DNA of 64,000 nucleotides from Paracoccaceae bacterium (GCA_018222585.1 JAAFAB010000005.1:186001-250000), one strand, 5' to 3'. Numbered from the stretch's first letter, positions 31,438 through 41,096 are shown. The notes: generated by a model not told the origin, from the sequence alone. Numbers and translations are program-made.

Positions 31438-32287
31438 TGTCGCGCCCCTCGCGGCGGCGCAGCTGGATGGGCGCGAAGGTCTCGCCCTGGCGGATGTAGA
31501 TCTTGCCCTCCTTGGCCAGCTCCAGCGAGGCGGCAAAGGTGGCAGCGGTCACCGAGCGGCGGCGCATCGGGTCGCCAGTCCAGCCCGGGGGCATATAGGC
31601 GGAAAGTTCGGTCCAGGTGCCGGCGAAGCCGACCATGCCGCGCATGTGCTCCAGCGCCTGTTCCATGGTGTAGACATTGTCGCGGTCCATGACGAAGGGG
31701 CGGAATTCATCCTTGGTGCGGATCCGGGCGTAGGCCTGCATCAACTCCAGCAGCGTGGCCGAATAGGTGACCTTGCGGACGCGCTCGACCTGTTCGGGCA
31801 CCCCGCGCACGAAGAAGTCGCGGCCCTTCTGGTCGCGCGCCATCAGCCGGGCGGCGACGTCGCGCATCGCTTGCAGGCGTTCCAGCTGGAAGGCCAGGTG
31901 CGCGGCCAGTTCCTCGCCCGAGGGGCCCTCTTCCTCGGGATCGGGGGGCAGCAGCAGGCGGGATTTCAGGAAGGCCAGCCAGGCGGCCATCACCAGGTAG
32001 TCGGCGGCCAGTTCGATCCGCAGCGACTTGGCCTTCTCGACGAAGGCCAGGTATTGCTGGGCCAGCATCAGGATCGAGATCTTGCGCAGGTCGACCTTCT
32101 GGGTCCGCGACAGGGTCAGCAGAAGGTCGAGCGGGCCCTCGAAGCCCTCGACATCGACGATCAGGGCTTCGGCCGCCAGCCTCTCGGCGACGGTGATCTC
32201 GGACTGGGTGCCGGGGCCGCGGTCGGGACCGGGCTCCAGACGCCGCCCGCGCGGCGGATCTTCCTGGAAATCGTCAGAGGCCATCAC
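31430..32287 (-). CDS. scpA: Segregation and condensation protein A
   Basis: A 285-residue kleisin subunit of bacterial condensin, bridging SMC heads. The N-terminal kleisin helix region EGFEGPLDLLLTLSRTQKVDLRKISILMLAQQYLAFVE (about 47-84) is diagnostic. The C-terminal winged helix ends SLELAKEGKIYIRQGETFAPIQLR. It is in the operon nagZ-scpA-scpB with the SPOR-domain gene upstream; the start abuts the nagZ stop (no gap). Confidence 0.95.
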   Translation of the reverse strand: MMASDDFQEDPPRGRRLEPGPDRGPGTQSEITVAERLAAEALIVDVEGFEGPLDLLLTLSRTQKVDLRKISILMLAQQYLAFVEKAKSLRIELAADYLVMAAWLAFLKSRLLLPPDPEEEGPSGEELAAHLAFQLERLQAMRDVAARLMARDQKGRDFFVRGVPEQVERVRKVTYSATLLELMQAYARIRTKDEFRPFVMDRDNVYTMEQALEHMRGMVGFAGTWTELSAYMPPGWTGDPMRRRSVTAATFAASLELAKEGKIYIRQGETFAPIQLRRREGRDNG

Positions 32288-33280
32288 TTACCCGTTCAGA
32301 ACAGCGGACAGCTTGGCCTTCAACTCGTCAATGTCAAGCGTGGCAGGGTTGCGGCGCGCGTCCAGCGCCCGTGCGGCGCGGGCCTCCGCCGTCGGTGTCA
32401 TCGCACCGGCGACCTCGGCCACCCGCGCGCGGTCCGCCAGCGGCGCATTGCAGTAGAGCACCAGGTCGCAGCCCGCATCCAGCGCCGCCAGCGCCCGCGT
32501 TTCCGCATCGCCCGACAGCGCCTGCATCGAGATGTCGTCGGTCATCACCAGCCCGTCATAGCCGAGATGGTTGCGGATCACCTGCAGCACCTTGGGCGAC
32601 AGGGTCGCCGGCATCTCGGGGTCGATCGCATCGAAGAGAAGATGCGCCGTCATCGCCATCGGCAGATCGTTCAGCACCTTGAAGGGGGCGAAATCGACCG
32701 CGTCCAGGTCTTCCCAGGTGGCCGTGACACGCGGCAGATCCGCGTGGCTGTCAACCTGCGCCCGACCATGGCCGGGCATGTGCTTCATCACCGGCAGCAC
32801 GCCGCCTGCCATCAGCCCCTGCGCCACGGCGCGCGCCAGGGTGGCGACCCGCGCCGCGTCGCTGCCGTAGCAGCGGTTGCGCAGGAAGGGGTGGGTCTCG
32901 GGCAGGGCCACGTCGGCCAGCGGGGCGCAATCGACGTCGATGCCGGCGGCGCGCAGTTCCAGCGCGGTGATGGTGAAGCGCAGGCGCATGGCCTCGGCGG
33001 CGCTGTCGCCCGCGGCCTCGGCAAACTCCAGCGCCGGGGTCCAGTCGGTCGCCAGCGGCGCGCGCAGGCGCTGCACCCGCCCGCCCTCCTGGTCGACCAG
33101 GATCGGGGCGTTGCGCCCGACGGCCTGGCGCAGCTCGTCACAGAGGGCGCGGGTCTGATCCAGGCTCTCGATATTGCGCGCGAAGAGGATGAAGCCCCAG
33201 GGGTCGGCGTCGCGCAGCACGCGCGCCTCCTCGGCCGTCAGCCGGGTTCCAGTGGGATCGAGGATGGTGGCGCCGGCCAT
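32288..33280 (-). CDS. nagZ: Beta-N-acetylhexosaminidase (GH3) NagZ
   Basis: A 330-residue glycoside hydrolase family 3 enzyme that removes GlcNAc from anhydro-muropeptides in cytoplasmic peptidoglycan recycling. The NagZ catalytic loop KHMPGHGRAQVDSHADLP carries the His/Asp dyad (K-H-[FM]-P-G-H-G form). The nucleophile segment VMTDDISMQAL contains the catalytic Asp. Length is canonical for Gram-negative NagZ. It is packed between the SPOR-domain gene and scpA with no intergenic space. Confidence 0.95.
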   Translation of the reverse strand: MAGATILDPTGTRLTAEEARVLRDADPWGFILFARNIESLDQTRALCDELRQAVGRNAPILVDQEGGRVQRLRAPLATDWTPALEFAEAAGDSAAEAMRLRFTITALELRAAGIDVDCAPLADVALPETHPFLRNRCYGSDAARVATLARAVAQGLMAGGVLPVMKHMPGHGRAQVDSHADLPRVTATWEDLDAVDFAPFKVLNDLPMAMTAHLLFDAIDPEMPATLSPKVLQVIRNHLGYDGLVMTDDISMQALSGDAETRALAALDAGCDLVLYCNAPLADRARVAEVAGAMTPTAEARAARALDARRNPATLDIDELKAKLSAVLNG

Positions 33281-34249
33281 CTACTTGGCCGATACGGGGA
33301 TGCAGTCGGCGCCCTCGGCCACCAGGGCGGCACAGAAGCGGCGGCTGTCAGAGATATCGTCGAAACCAAGCACACGCAGGCGATAGAAGATCCGGCCACC
33401 GCTTTCGGCGCGCTGGATCACCCGCTGCTTGTCTTCCAGGTAGATCCCGAAGCGCGACACGAAGCGGGTCCATTCGCTCTCGGCGATCTCTCGCGAAGCG
33501 AAGGCGCCAAGCTGGGCCAGGCGGGTGCCGGCGGGCACGTCCTCGGGGGCCACGTCCAGCGCCTGCGGCTCCACCGAGACGGGGCCGGCCACCTGGCGCG
33601 CGGCGACGGAGGCCAGAAGGGTGTCGGGGCGCAGCTTGGGACGCACGGCGAGGAACGCTCCCTCGCGCGGGGCGGCGGCCTCGGCGGCGGGAACGGTGCG
33701 CGGCTCCATCGGCTGCAGCGGCGCGGCATCGCCGGCCAGGGCGCTGGCCAGTTCCTCGATCCGGTCGACGTCCGAAAGGTTCAGCGGCGCCGGTTGCAAC
33801 ACCGGCTCGGAGGCCTCGGCCTGCTGCTCGGCGGCGGGCGCCTCGTCGGGTTCCGGGGCGGGCTGCCGGGCGACGACCTCTTCGGGTGCCGGATCGTCTT
33901 CGCCAAGGCCAAGCGGCGCGGGCGCCAGGCGCACGCTGTCCGCCGAAGCCTCGGCGGCCTTGGACGCGGCGATATGGTTGACGGCAAGCCCCTGGAACGG
34001 CGCCTCGGCGCCGCCGGCGGCATCGGGCGCGCGGCGGGTTTCTCCGGTCATCGCGCGCACCACGGGCACGCCCGAGACGTCGCGCATCACCATGCGATAG
34101 CCCCAGACCCCGACCCCTGCGATCAGGGCCACCGACAGCGCGGCCCCCACCCAGGTGACCAGCGATCCGAAGGAAGCGGCGGCAGGGCCTGCCGCTTCGG
34201 GGTAAGCGTCATGGGACGCGTAGCGCGCGTCTGCGGGAAAATCTGCCAT
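33281..34249 (-). CDS. SPOR-domain membrane protein
   Basis: 322 residues: a cytoplasmic N-terminus, one membrane helix (VTWVGAALSVALIAGVGVWGYRMVM, about 31-55) and a long Ala/Pro/Glu-rich periplasmic linker. A C-terminal SPOR domain (about 238-318: GTRLAQLGAFASREIAESEWTRF...RVIQRAESGGRIFYRLRVLGF) binds denuded septal peptidoglycan. It is probably a cell-division or wall protein. It lies 79 bp after argS and directly before nagZ, a common alphaproteobacterial order. Confidence 0.88.
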   Translation of the reverse strand: MADFPADARYASHDAYPEAAGPAAASFGSLVTWVGAALSVALIAGVGVWGYRMVMRDVSGVPVVRAMTGETRRAPDAAGGAEAPFQGLAVNHIAASKAAEASADSVRLAPAPLGLGEDDPAPEEVVARQPAPEPDEAPAAEQQAEASEPVLQPAPLNLSDVDRIEELASALAGDAAPLQPMEPRTVPAAEAAAPREGAFLAVRPKLRPDTLLASVAARQVAGPVSVEPQALDVAPEDVPAGTRLAQLGAFASREIAESEWTRFVSRFGIYLEDKQRVIQRAESGGRIFYRLRVLGFDDISDSRRFCAALVAEGADCIPVSAK

Positions 34250-34328
34250 ATGCCTCTGCCTGCCGGGATCTGGCGCCCGGTCTTGCCTTGGATAGGAAGC
34301 CTGTAACCTCGGCCCGGCAGAGCAGCGT

Positions 34329-36074
34329 TCAGCGCATTTCTTCTGCCGGGGTCACGCCCAAGATACCAAGACCTGCGGAAATGACAACGGCCACGGCCCG
34401 TGCAAGGGCCAGTTTGGACTGGGAAAGACCAGGATTACCCTCCTGCACGAAACGCAATTGGGTTTCCTCGTTGCCGCGATTGTAGAGCGCGTGCAGATCA
34501 GAGGAGAGTTCATAGAGGTAGAAGGCGACGCGATGCGGCTCGTGGGTGCGGGCCGCGATCTCGACCAGGCGGGGCCATTCGGCAAGTTTCCGCGCCACCG
34601 CCAGTTCGCTGGGGTGGGTCATCGCGGCGAGGTCAGCGGCGCCCAGCGTCGCGTCATCGCAGGTGATCCCGGCCTCGGTGGCGCGGCGCAGCGCCGAGCA
34701 GACCCGGGCGTGGGCGTATTGCACATAGAAGACGGGGTTGTCCTTGGACTGTTCCAGCACCTTGTCGAAATCGAAGTCCAGGGGCGCGTCGTTCTTGCGG
34801 GTCAGCATGACGAAACGGGTGACATCCGCGCCGACCTGCTCGACCACGTCGCGCAGGGTGATGAAGGTGCCGGCGCGCTTGGACATCTTGAACGGCTCGC
34901 CGTTCTTGTAGAGCTTCACCAGCTGGCACAGCTTGATGTCCAGCGGCACGCGGTTGTCCGACAGCGCCGCGACGGCGGCCTTCATCCGCTTGACGTAGCC
35001 GCCATGATCGGCACCGAAAACGTCGATCAGCTGGTCGAAGCCGCGATCCACCTTGTCGTAGTGATAGGCGATGTCGGGGGCAAAGTAGGTCCAGGCGCCA
35101 TCCGACTTCATGATCGGGCGGTCGACATCATCGCCGTGCTCGGTCGACTTGAATAGCGTCTGCTCGCGCGGCTCCCAGTCCTCAGGCGTCTTGCCCTTCG
35201 GCGGCTCCAGCACGCCGCGATAGATCAGGCCCTTGCCACGCAGCTCCTCGATGGCCTGCTCGATACGGCCGGTGCCATAGAGGCTTTTCTCGCTGAAGAA
35301 GACATCCATCTCGACGCCCAGCAACTTCAGGTCGGCGCGGATCAGGTCGAGCATCGCATCGGTGGCGAATTCGCGCACCTCGGCCAGCCAGACCGCTTCG
35401 GGCTGGTCGACATAGGCGTCGCCCACCTTGTCCTTCAGCGCGCGGCCCGCGTCGATCAGGTATTCGCCGGGATAGGTGCCGTTCTCGAAGGTGACTTCGC
35501 GGCCGTACTGTTCGAGGTAGCGCAGGTAGACCGAGCGGGCGAGCACGTCGACCTGGGCGCCACCGTCGTTGATGTAGTATTCACGGGTGACCTCGTGGCC
35601 GGCGTAGTCCAGCAGCGAGGCCAGGGCATCGCCGAAGACCGCGCCCCGGGTGTGGCCGACATGCAGCGGGCCGGTCGGGTTGGCCGAGACATATTCCACG
35701 TTGACCTTCTGCCCCTGCCCCATGGTCGAGCGCCCGAAGGCTGCGCCATGTGCCAGCACGGCGGACACGATGCCCGCCCAGCTTTCATCCGCCAGCCGCA
35801 GGTTCAGGAAGCCCGGGCCCGCCACCTCGGCCGAGGTGATGCGTCCATCCGCCGTAAGCTTGGCGGCCAGCGCCTCGGCGATGTCGCGCGGCTTCATCCC
35901 GGCAGGCTTGGCCAGCACCATGGCGGCGTTGGTCGCCATGTCCCCATGCGCCGGATCGCGCGGCGGCTCGACGGCGACATTGTCGAAATCCAGCCCCTCG
36001 GGCAGGCGGTCTTCGGCCTGCAGGGCGGCAAGAGCGTCGAGTACGAGGGCGCGGATATCGGTAAAGAGGTTCAT
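34329..36074 (-). CDS. argS: Arginyl-tRNA synthetase
   Basis: A 581-residue class I synthetase charging tRNA-Arg. The N-terminal additional domain (1-about 110) precedes the HIGH-equivalent [14 protein letters not shown]. The KMSKS-equivalent is [16 protein letters not shown], and the DALR anticodon-binding domain forms the C-terminus. The start [11 protein letters not shown] at 36074 was chosen; the in-frame extension to 36128 is not protein-like. First gene of the argS-SPOR-nagZ-scpAB operon. Confidence 0.97.
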   Translation of the reverse strand: MNLFTDIRALVLDALAALQAEDRLPEGLDFDNVAVEPPRDPAHGDMATNAAMVLAKPAGMKPRDIAEALAAKLTADGRITSAEVAGPGFLNLRLADESWAGIVSAVLAHGAAFGRSTMGQGQKVNVEYVSANPTGPLHVGHTRGAVFGDALASLLDYAGHEVTREYYINDGGAQVDVLARSVYLRYLEQYGREVTFENGTYPGEYLIDAGRALKDKVGDAYVDQPEAVWLAEVREFATDAMLDLIRADLKLLGVEMDVFFSEKSLYGTGRIEQAIEELRGKGLIYRGVLEPPKGKTPEDWEPREQTLFKSTEHGDDVDRPIMKSDGAWTYFAPDIAYHYDKVDRGFDQLIDVFGADHGGYVKRMKAAVAALSDNRVPLDIKLCQLVKLYKNGEPFKMSKRAGTFITLRDVVEQVGADVTRFVMLTRKNDAPLDFDFDKVLEQSKDNPVFYVQYAHARVCSALRRATEAGITCDDATLGAADLAAMTHPSELAVARKLAEWPRLVEIAARTHEPHRVAFYLYELSSDLHALYNRGNEETQLRFVQEGNPGLSQSKLALARAVAVVISAGLGILGVTPAEEMR

Positions 36075-36174
36075 GTCTGTGTCCTGATGCGTCTCGCGGG
36101 GGTTTACCACCAGTGGCCCAGAGGTCAATCCGACAGTGGTCCCTGCCGCCCCTGCCCCGCCCGCGAGGGCCGCC

Positions 36175-37377
36175 TCAGTCGACGGTGGCGAAGCGCCGCC
36201 AGACCCAGGCCAGCGCCGCCGCCAGCCCGACGATCACGCCGTAACCCGTCGCGGTGTCCAGCAGCCCGGCCACCGGCACCACCAGCCCTGCCAGCACCGT
36301 CGGCACGCCGAACGCCGTGTAGGACAGGCAGAAGAGCGCCGCGAAGAGCTCTCCGCGTTCGTGCGGCGCGGCCAGCGGGATCAGCGTGCGGATGGTGCCG
36401 TAGAAGCAGGTGCCGAAGCCGATGCCGCCCAGGCCCAGACCCAGCACGTAGACGACGAGAGACCCCGCCTGCATCCCCGCCACCGACAGCAGGATCCCGA
36501 TCGACAGCGATGCCGAGCCGCGCAGGAGGACCTTGCGCTGATGCAGGTTGCGGCTGAGGTAGACGCCGATGGCCCCGGCCCCGGCCAGGACCAGGATCAC
36601 CGACGCCTCGGCGATGAAGTCATGGATGCCGAACACCACCGAAACGATGCCGGTGCCGAGCGACAGGTAGAGGCCGCCGATGGCCCAGCCGGCGAAGACG
36701 GCCGGGGCGCTGCGCCAGAAGGGCGCCCGGGCCGCCTTCGGCAGGCCGACACGCGGGATCAGGGCGTTCCAGACGCCGCCATTGCGCGGCGAGGTCTCGG
36801 GCAGCAGCCAGACCGCCAGCGCCAGCACCAGGTAGCAGGCGATCAGGCTGGCAAAGACATCCAGCCGGGGCGTGGCGGTGACCGTCATCAGGATGCCGGC
36901 GAACATCGCGCCTCCGGCCAGGCCGCAGAGCGGCAGCACCGCATTCCAGACCGCCGCCGCGCCGGGGCGATCCCGTGGTTCGAGGTCGACCGCCGCCGCC
37001 GAGAGCGAGGGCATCAGCAGGCCGGTCGCGATCCCCTGCAGCGCCCGCGCGACAAGCAGTTGCGGAACATTGCCCGCGTGCCAGAAGAGATAGGCCGCCA
37101 GCGCCAGCGCGAGGAATCCGACCGAGATCACCGGGCGGCGCCCGACATGGTCCGACACCGAGCCCGCAGTCAGCAAGGTGACCAGCAGGCCCGCCGCGTA
37201 GATCGAGAAGATCAGGCTGATGGTCGCCGGGGCAAAGCCCATCTCTTGCTGCAGGACCGGGTAGAAGAGAGAGGGCGCCGAGGCCCCGGCCATCATCAGC
37301 ATCACCCCGGTCAGGATCAGGACGAAACCCGCGCGGGCCCGTGGCAGCGTCTGCAGGCTGTCAGAGGAAAGGGTCAT
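36175..37377 (-). CDS. MFS efflux transporter
   Basis: A 400-residue major facilitator with 12 predicted membrane segments and the motif A form [21 protein letters not shown]. This is typical of drug/proton antiporters and of sugar-efflux-like pumps. It is divergent from a small ArsR-type regulator across 144 bp that contain two near-identical operators, so it is probably repressed by that regulator and induced by a toxic ligand. The ligand cannot be deduced. Confidence 0.86.
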   Translation of the reverse strand: MTLSSDSLQTLPRARAGFVLILTGVMLMMAGASAPSLFYPVLQQEMGFAPATISLIFSIYAAGLLVTLLTAGSVSDHVGRRPVISVGFLALALAAYLFWHAGNVPQLLVARALQGIATGLLMPSLSAAAVDLEPRDRPGAAAVWNAVLPLCGLAGGAMFAGILMTVTATPRLDVFASLIACYLVLALAVWLLPETSPRNGGVWNALIPRVGLPKAARAPFWRSAPAVFAGWAIGGLYLSLGTGIVSVVFGIHDFIAEASVILVLAGAGAIGVYLSRNLHQRKVLLRGSASLSIGILLSVAGMQAGSLVVYVLGLGLGGIGFGTCFYGTIRTLIPLAAPHERGELFAALFCLSYTAFGVPTVLAGLVVPVAGLLDTATGYGVIVGLAAALAWVWRRFATVD

Positions 37378-37458
37378 GGAAACTCCTTCAAGTCGTGAGG
37401 CGGCCCCGGAGGATCGACGTGCCCCCGGAGAGGGCCCGGCGGACAGGTCCGATAGATC

Positions 37459-37476
37459 GTTCGATTATTTTCGAAC
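37459..37476. promoter_or_regulatory. Operator 1 of the ArsR/MFS divergent promoter
   Basis: GTTCGA-N6-TCGAAC, a perfect inverted repeat with an AT-rich centre (TTATTT), 46-63 bp before the regulator start and 82-99 bp before the MFS start. It matches operator 2 in arm sequence and spacing. Confidence 0.6.
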
Positions 37477-37502
37477 CGATCGCTACTCCCCATCCCCCGA
37501 GA

Positions 37503-37520
37503 GTTCAACTATATTCGAAC
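37503..37520. promoter_or_regulatory. Operator 2 of the ArsR/MFS divergent promoter
   Basis: GTTCAA-N6-TCGAAC, one mismatch from operator 1 with the same 6-bp spacer. Centres are 44 bp apart (about four helical turns). It ends one base before the regulator's ATG, so binding would block its transcription or translation directly. Confidence 0.6.
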
Positions 37521-37521
37521 C

Positions 37522-37890
37522 ATGATCTCCGATGTGCCCGAAACTCTCCCGCCAGACCTGCCCCATCCCGCCCGCGACGAGCTGGAGCTGACCCAGGTGC
37601 TTTTCGCCCTGAGCGATCCGGTCCGCCTTGCGGTCGTGCGCGAGATCGCCTCGGGCCCGCTGGAAATGGTCAACTGCGCCGCACTGCGCCCCGACGCGCC
37701 GAAATCCACGCGCTCTCATGTGGCCAAGGTGCTGCGCGAAGCCGGTGTGGTGACCAGCGCGCCCGCCGGGCGCTGCAGGCTGCTTTCCCTGCGCCGCGAC
37801 GACCTCGAAGCCCGCTTTCCCGGTCTGCTGGATGCGGTGCTGGGGCCACGCCCCTCGCCGATCGACGACGGCGCACCCACCGAATCTTGA
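37522..37890 (+). CDS. ArsR/SmtB-family winged-helix repressor
   Basis: A 122-residue helix-turn-helix protein. Its core ELTQVLFALSDPVRLAVVREIASG...STRSHVAKVLREAGVV (about 23-78) fits ArsR-type repressors. No cysteine pair for metal binding is seen in the recognition helix, so it probably senses an organic ligand. The ATG at 37522 directly abuts operator 2, with no Shine-Dalgarno sequence; the transcript may be leaderless. It is divergent from the MFS pump it most likely controls. Confidence 0.83.
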   Translation: MISDVPETLPPDLPHPARDELELTQVLFALSDPVRLAVVREIASGPLEMVNCAALRPDAPKSTRSHVAKVLREAGVVTSAPAGRCRLLSLRRDDLEARFPGLLDAVLGPRPSPIDDGAPTES

Positions 37891-38075
37891 CGCCACGCGC
37901 CGGGCCGCCCTATCGAGAGGGCGACCCACCCCCATGCACGGGAATTGTTGATGCTGGAGATTGTCGGAACCCGCTGACGGTCCTTTCACGGACCAGCGGC
38001 CAGGAGATCCCGCCGGAGCGATCCGGGCGGGGCAGTCCCCTGTGCCTGACGTGGTTTCAAGACGGCATCACTTCC

Positions 38076-38333
38076 ATGAACATTTAGAAAGCCGAACAGC
38101 GCGTGCTGCACGCGCTGGCGCAGGGCGGGCGCATCCTCTACGAACGCGCGCCCAACGGGCGGGTGACAGAGGTCACCTGCGTCACCCGAGACGGGATGAT
38201 CCTCGTCGATTGCACGCTGGAAGTCTGGGCCAAGCTCAGGCGGAAGCGTCTCATCGAAAGCCGCAGCGCCTCTCCCTACCGGATTTCCGACCGGGGGCGA
38301 CGCAACGTGCGGGCACAGCTCGACAACCGCTGA
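38076..38333 (+). pseudogene. yjhX: YjhX/TopAI-family toxin gene with in-frame TAG at codon 4
   Basis: Reading from the ATG at 38076 gives M-N-I-(TAG)-K-A-E-Q-R-V-L-H-A-L-A-Q-G-G-R-I and continues without interruption to the conserved end VRAQLDNR. This gives 85 codons including the TAG, the length of E. coli YjhX (UPF0386). YjhX inhibits topoisomerase I and is paired with the acetyltransferase antitoxin YjhQ. The amber codon 38085-38087 stands where homologues have Ser (TCG to TAG needs one change). A GTG at 38103 could start a 76-residue product lacking the first nine residues. No YjhQ-like gene is adjacent. Either a disabled toxin or a shortened gene. Confidence 0.72.
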
Positions 38334-38353
38334 GGCGGTCGAGAGCGGTGCCG

Positions 38354-38383
38354 GGGTCTCCGGGGGTCACTCCCCGGAGACCC
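38354..38383. terminator. Bidirectional terminator between yjhX and dgt
   Basis: GGGTCTCCGGGG-GTCACT-CCCCGGAGACCC, a perfect 12-bp stem between convergent genes. It overlaps the last codons of dgt. No T tract, but the stem is very strong. Confidence 0.6.
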
Positions 38384-39578
38384 GATCCGCGTAACGGATA
38401 TGGCCCGGACCCGAGGCGCGCAGCCCCGGCTCGGGCTCGGCGCCGGTCAGGCGGGCATGTTCGACAATGGCGAAACGGTCGGTCATGCCCGAGATGTAGT
38501 CGCTGACGATGCGCGCCAGCTTCAGTTCGTCGCCCTCGATCTCCTCGACATCCTTGCGCCATTGCTTCGGCAGCAGCTCGGGGCTTTCCATGAACAGCGG
38601 GAAAAGTTCCAGCACGATCCGGGTGACCTTCTTGCGCATCTCCACCACCTCGGGCGCGCGGTACATGCGCTGGAAGAGGAACTGGCGGATCACCTTCAGG
38701 TCGGCCCAGATGCCGGGCGAAAAACGCACCATCATCTCGCCGGCGGCGCGGATATCCTCGACCCGCTCGGGTTTCAGCGCCTGAAGGTTGGCGCGGCTGA
38801 CGTCGATCACGTCGCTGACCAGCACGCCGAAGAACCGCCGCAGCGCCTCGTGCCGGCGGCGGTAGTAGTTGAGGCCGGGATAGAGCCGGTCGACCTCGGC
38901 GAAACAGCCGGACAGGATCGGCAATTCGGCCAGCTCGTCGGTCGAGAACAGCTCGGCGCGCAACCCGTCGTGCAGGTCGTGGTTGTTGTAGGCGATATCG
39001 TCCGACAGCGCGGCCACCTGCGCCTCGGCGCTGGCATGGGTCGACAGTTCCAGGTCGTGCAGCGCGTTGTAGTCGGCAAGCGCATAGGGGATCTGGCCCG
39101 TCACCGGGCCGTTGTGCTTGGCGATGCCTTCCAGCGTCTCCCAGGTCAGGTTCAAACCGTCCCACTCGGCGTAGGTGCGTTCCAGGTTGGTGACGATGCG
39201 GATCGCCTGGGCGTTGTGGTCGAACCCGCCATAGGGCGCCATCAGCTCGTGCATGGCATCTTCGCCGGTATGGCCGAAGGGCGTATGACCGAGGTCATGG
39301 GCCAGGGCGACGGCCTCGGTCAGCTCCTGGTTCAGCTCCAGCGCCCCGGCGATGGTCCGCGCCACCTGCCCGACCTCGATGGAATGGGTCAGCCGGGTGC
39401 GAAAATAGTCGCCCTCGTGCTCGATGAAGACCTGGGTCTTGTGCTTCAGCCGCCGAAAGGCCGAGGCATGGATGATCCGGTCCCGGTCCCGCTGGAAGCA
39501 CGAGCGGAAGGCGCTTTCCTCTTCGGGATAAAGACGTCCGCGAGAGCGGAGCGGGTCGGAGGCATAGGGCGCGCGCAT
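38367..39578 (-). CDS. dgt: Deoxyguanosinetriphosphate triphosphohydrolase-like protein
   Basis: A 403-residue HD-domain dNTP triphosphohydrolase that removes triphosphate from dGTP or other dNTPs. The conserved HASAFRRLKHKTQVF (about 36-50) and the HD metal motif AHDLGHTPFGHTGE (about 92-105) are intact, as is DDIAYNNHDLHDGLR. It is the dgt subfamily 2 type widespread in alphaproteobacteria. It is divergent from erpA with 87 bp between them, a conserved arrangement in this group. Confidence 0.93.
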   Translation of the reverse strand: MRAPYASDPLRSRGRLYPEEESAFRSCFQRDRDRIIHASAFRRLKHKTQVFIEHEGDYFRTRLTHSIEVGQVARTIAGALELNQELTEAVALAHDLGHTPFGHTGEDAMHELMAPYGGFDHNAQAIRIVTNLERTYAEWDGLNLTWETLEGIAKHNGPVTGQIPYALADYNALHDLELSTHASAEAQVAALSDDIAYNNHDLHDGLRAELFSTDELAELPILSGCFAEVDRLYPGLNYYRRRHEALRRFFGVLVSDVIDVSRANLQALKPERVEDIRAAGEMMVRFSPGIWADLKVIRQFLFQRMYRAPEVVEMRKKVTRIVLELFPLFMESPELLPKQWRKDVEEIEGDELKLARIVSDYISGMTDRFAIVEHARLTGAEPEPGLRASGPGHIRYADRVSGE

Positions 39579-39665
39579 GATCAGATCCCTCGGGCTTCTT
39601 GTCGCCGTTTCGACCCTTCCTTATATTGGGCGCAAGAGACATGCAAAATGTCAGGAGTATTTCCG

Positions 39666-39983
39666 ATGAACCTGCCCCCCAAAGTCACCGACCGCGCCTT
39701 CGACCGCCTTGCCGAGATCGGTGCCGACACCCAGGCCCTGCGCGTCGCGGTCGAAGGCGGCGGCTGCTCGGGCTTCCAGTACGACATCCGCCTGGACGCG
39801 CCCGCCGAAGATGACCTGGTGCTGGAAGGCAAGGGGCAGAAGGTGGTCGTCGATCCGACCTCCCTGCCCTTCCTCGCCGGCGCCGTGATCGACTTCACCG
39901 AAGAGCTGATCGGCGCGCGTTTCGTGATCGAAAACCCGAACGCAACGTCAAGTTGCGGCTGCGGGACCTCGTTCTCGATCTGA
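39666..39983 (+). CDS. erpA: Iron-sulfur cluster insertion protein, ErpA/IscA family
   Basis: A 105-residue A-type carrier that hands [Fe-S] clusters to apo-enzymes. Three cysteines bind the cluster: Cys34 in GGGCSGFQY and Cys97/Cys99 in SSCGCGTSF. The ATG at 39666 follows AGGAG at 39652-39656. Length and C-terminus are canonical; in this group it could equally be called an ErpA-like HesB/IscA protein. Confidence 0.93.
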   Translation: MNLPPKVTDRAFDRLAEIGADTQALRVAVEGGGCSGFQYDIRLDAPAEDDLVLEGKGQKVVVDPTSLPFLAGAVIDFTEELIGARFVIENPNATSSCGCGTSFSI

Positions 39984-39998
39984 GCATCGGCCGGGACG

Positions 39999-40017
39999 CC
40001 GGGGGCTCTGCCCCCGG
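39999..40017 (+). terminator. Terminator-like hairpin after erpA (repeat-family module)
   Basis: CCGGGGGC-TCT-GCCCCCGG, a perfect 8-bp stem 16 bp after the erpA stop. The GGGGGCTCTGCCCCC core is shared with the intergenic element at 54152. Confidence 0.55.
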
Positions 40018-40097
40018 ACCCTCGCCAATGGTGTCAGGCGGAGTACAGAGACATCGCGCCTGGCAGTCACCCTGTCGCCCCGCGGATACCCCAGGAT

Positions 40098-41096
40098 CTA
40101 TTCCGCCGGCGCCGCGCGGTCGCTGGCTTCCTCTTCCGCGGCGAGGGTCTTGTAGCCTCCGGCCCGCACGATCCCGCCGCGCGCCAGCTGGTCATAGATC
40201 AGGTACAACCCCGATCCGATGACGATGGCCGAGCCAAGGAAGACGTTGGCCTGTGTCGTCTCGCCGAAGATCAGCGCGCCCATGATCACCATCCAGACGA
40301 ACTGCAGGTTCATCAGCGGCGTGACCACGTAGGCCGCCAGCAGGCGCAGCGCCACCACCAGCACCCAGCGGGCAAAGAACAGGAACCCCGCGTAGGCAGC
40401 GATCCAGAAGAGGTCGTGCAGCCCCATCGGGCGGAAGACGAAGGGCAGCGCCACCGCCATGACCAGCGCCAGCGTGGCATTCGGCCAGAAGACCTGGGCC
40501 AGGGCATTGCGTTCATGTTGGCCGATGCGCCGGGCCATGACCATCGACAGCGTGCCCGAGGCCGTGGCCCCGAAGGCGATCAGATGGCCGAGCGAGACCG
40601 CATGGACCCCCTCGGGGAACAGGCAGACAATGCCGATGAACCCGGCGCCAAGGGCAAACCAGACCGCCAGCGACACCTTTTCCTTCAGGAGCGGCCCCGA
40701 CATCAGCCCGGCGAAGATCGGCATCAGCCCGATGAAGACGAAGACCTCGGCGAACTCCAGCAGCTTGAAGGCGTAGAAATAGCAGACCGACGCGATGACC
40801 GTGGCGCAGGAGCGGACCCCCATCTCGACCGGGCGCGAGGTACGGATGGCGTCCATCACCCCCTCGCTGCCCGACTTCAGCCATTCCGCCCCCAGGCAGA
40901 AGCTGGCCACCAGCGCACCGGACAGGACGTAGAGCTGCGGCGCCGCGAAGCTGCCGGAGATGAACTTGGTGATCGCATCCGCCGAGGAGATCAGGGCGGT
41001 GTAGAGAAGCACCAGGGCGACCCCCGCGAGGGTCGCCCGGTTTGCCAGTCTTTGCGGGGCGCCAGCGCCCCCGGTCTTTCGGACTCTGGTCGTCAC
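40098..41096 (-). CDS. DMT-superfamily (EamA) transporter
   Basis: A 332-residue integral membrane protein with about ten membrane segments arranged as two EamA repeats (first from about residue 22: AGVALVLLYTALISSADAITKFISG; second from about 185). EamA proteins export amino acids, nucleosides or other small metabolites. The start is a GTG in a 4-bp GTGA overlap with the upstream 372-residue gene, with GAGGG before it, so both are translationally coupled. This makes it the third gene of the repeat-peptide locus and a candidate exporter for its product. It could also be a general metabolite exporter captured by the operon. Confidence 0.85.
   Translation of the reverse strand: MTTRVRKTGGAGAPQRLANRATLAGVALVLLYTALISSADAITKFISGSFAAPQLYVLSGALVASFCLGAEWLKSGSEGVMDAIRTSRPVEMGVRSCATVIASVCYFYAFKLLEFAEVFVFIGLMPIFAGLMSGPLLKEKVSLAVWFALGAGFIGIVCLFPEGVHAVSLGHLIAFGATASGTLSMVMARRIGQHERNALAQVFWPNATLALVMAVALPFVFRPMGLHDLFWIAAYAGFLFFARWVLVVALRLLAAYVVTPLMNLQFVWMVIMGALIFGETTQANVFLGSAIVIGSGLYLIYDQLARGGIVRAGGYKTLAAEEEASDRAAPAE

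Noticed and set aside
31283-34306. 1007-codon plus-strand open frame
   Set aside because: Antisense to scpB, scpA, nagZ and the SPOR gene, whose domains are clear on the other strand.
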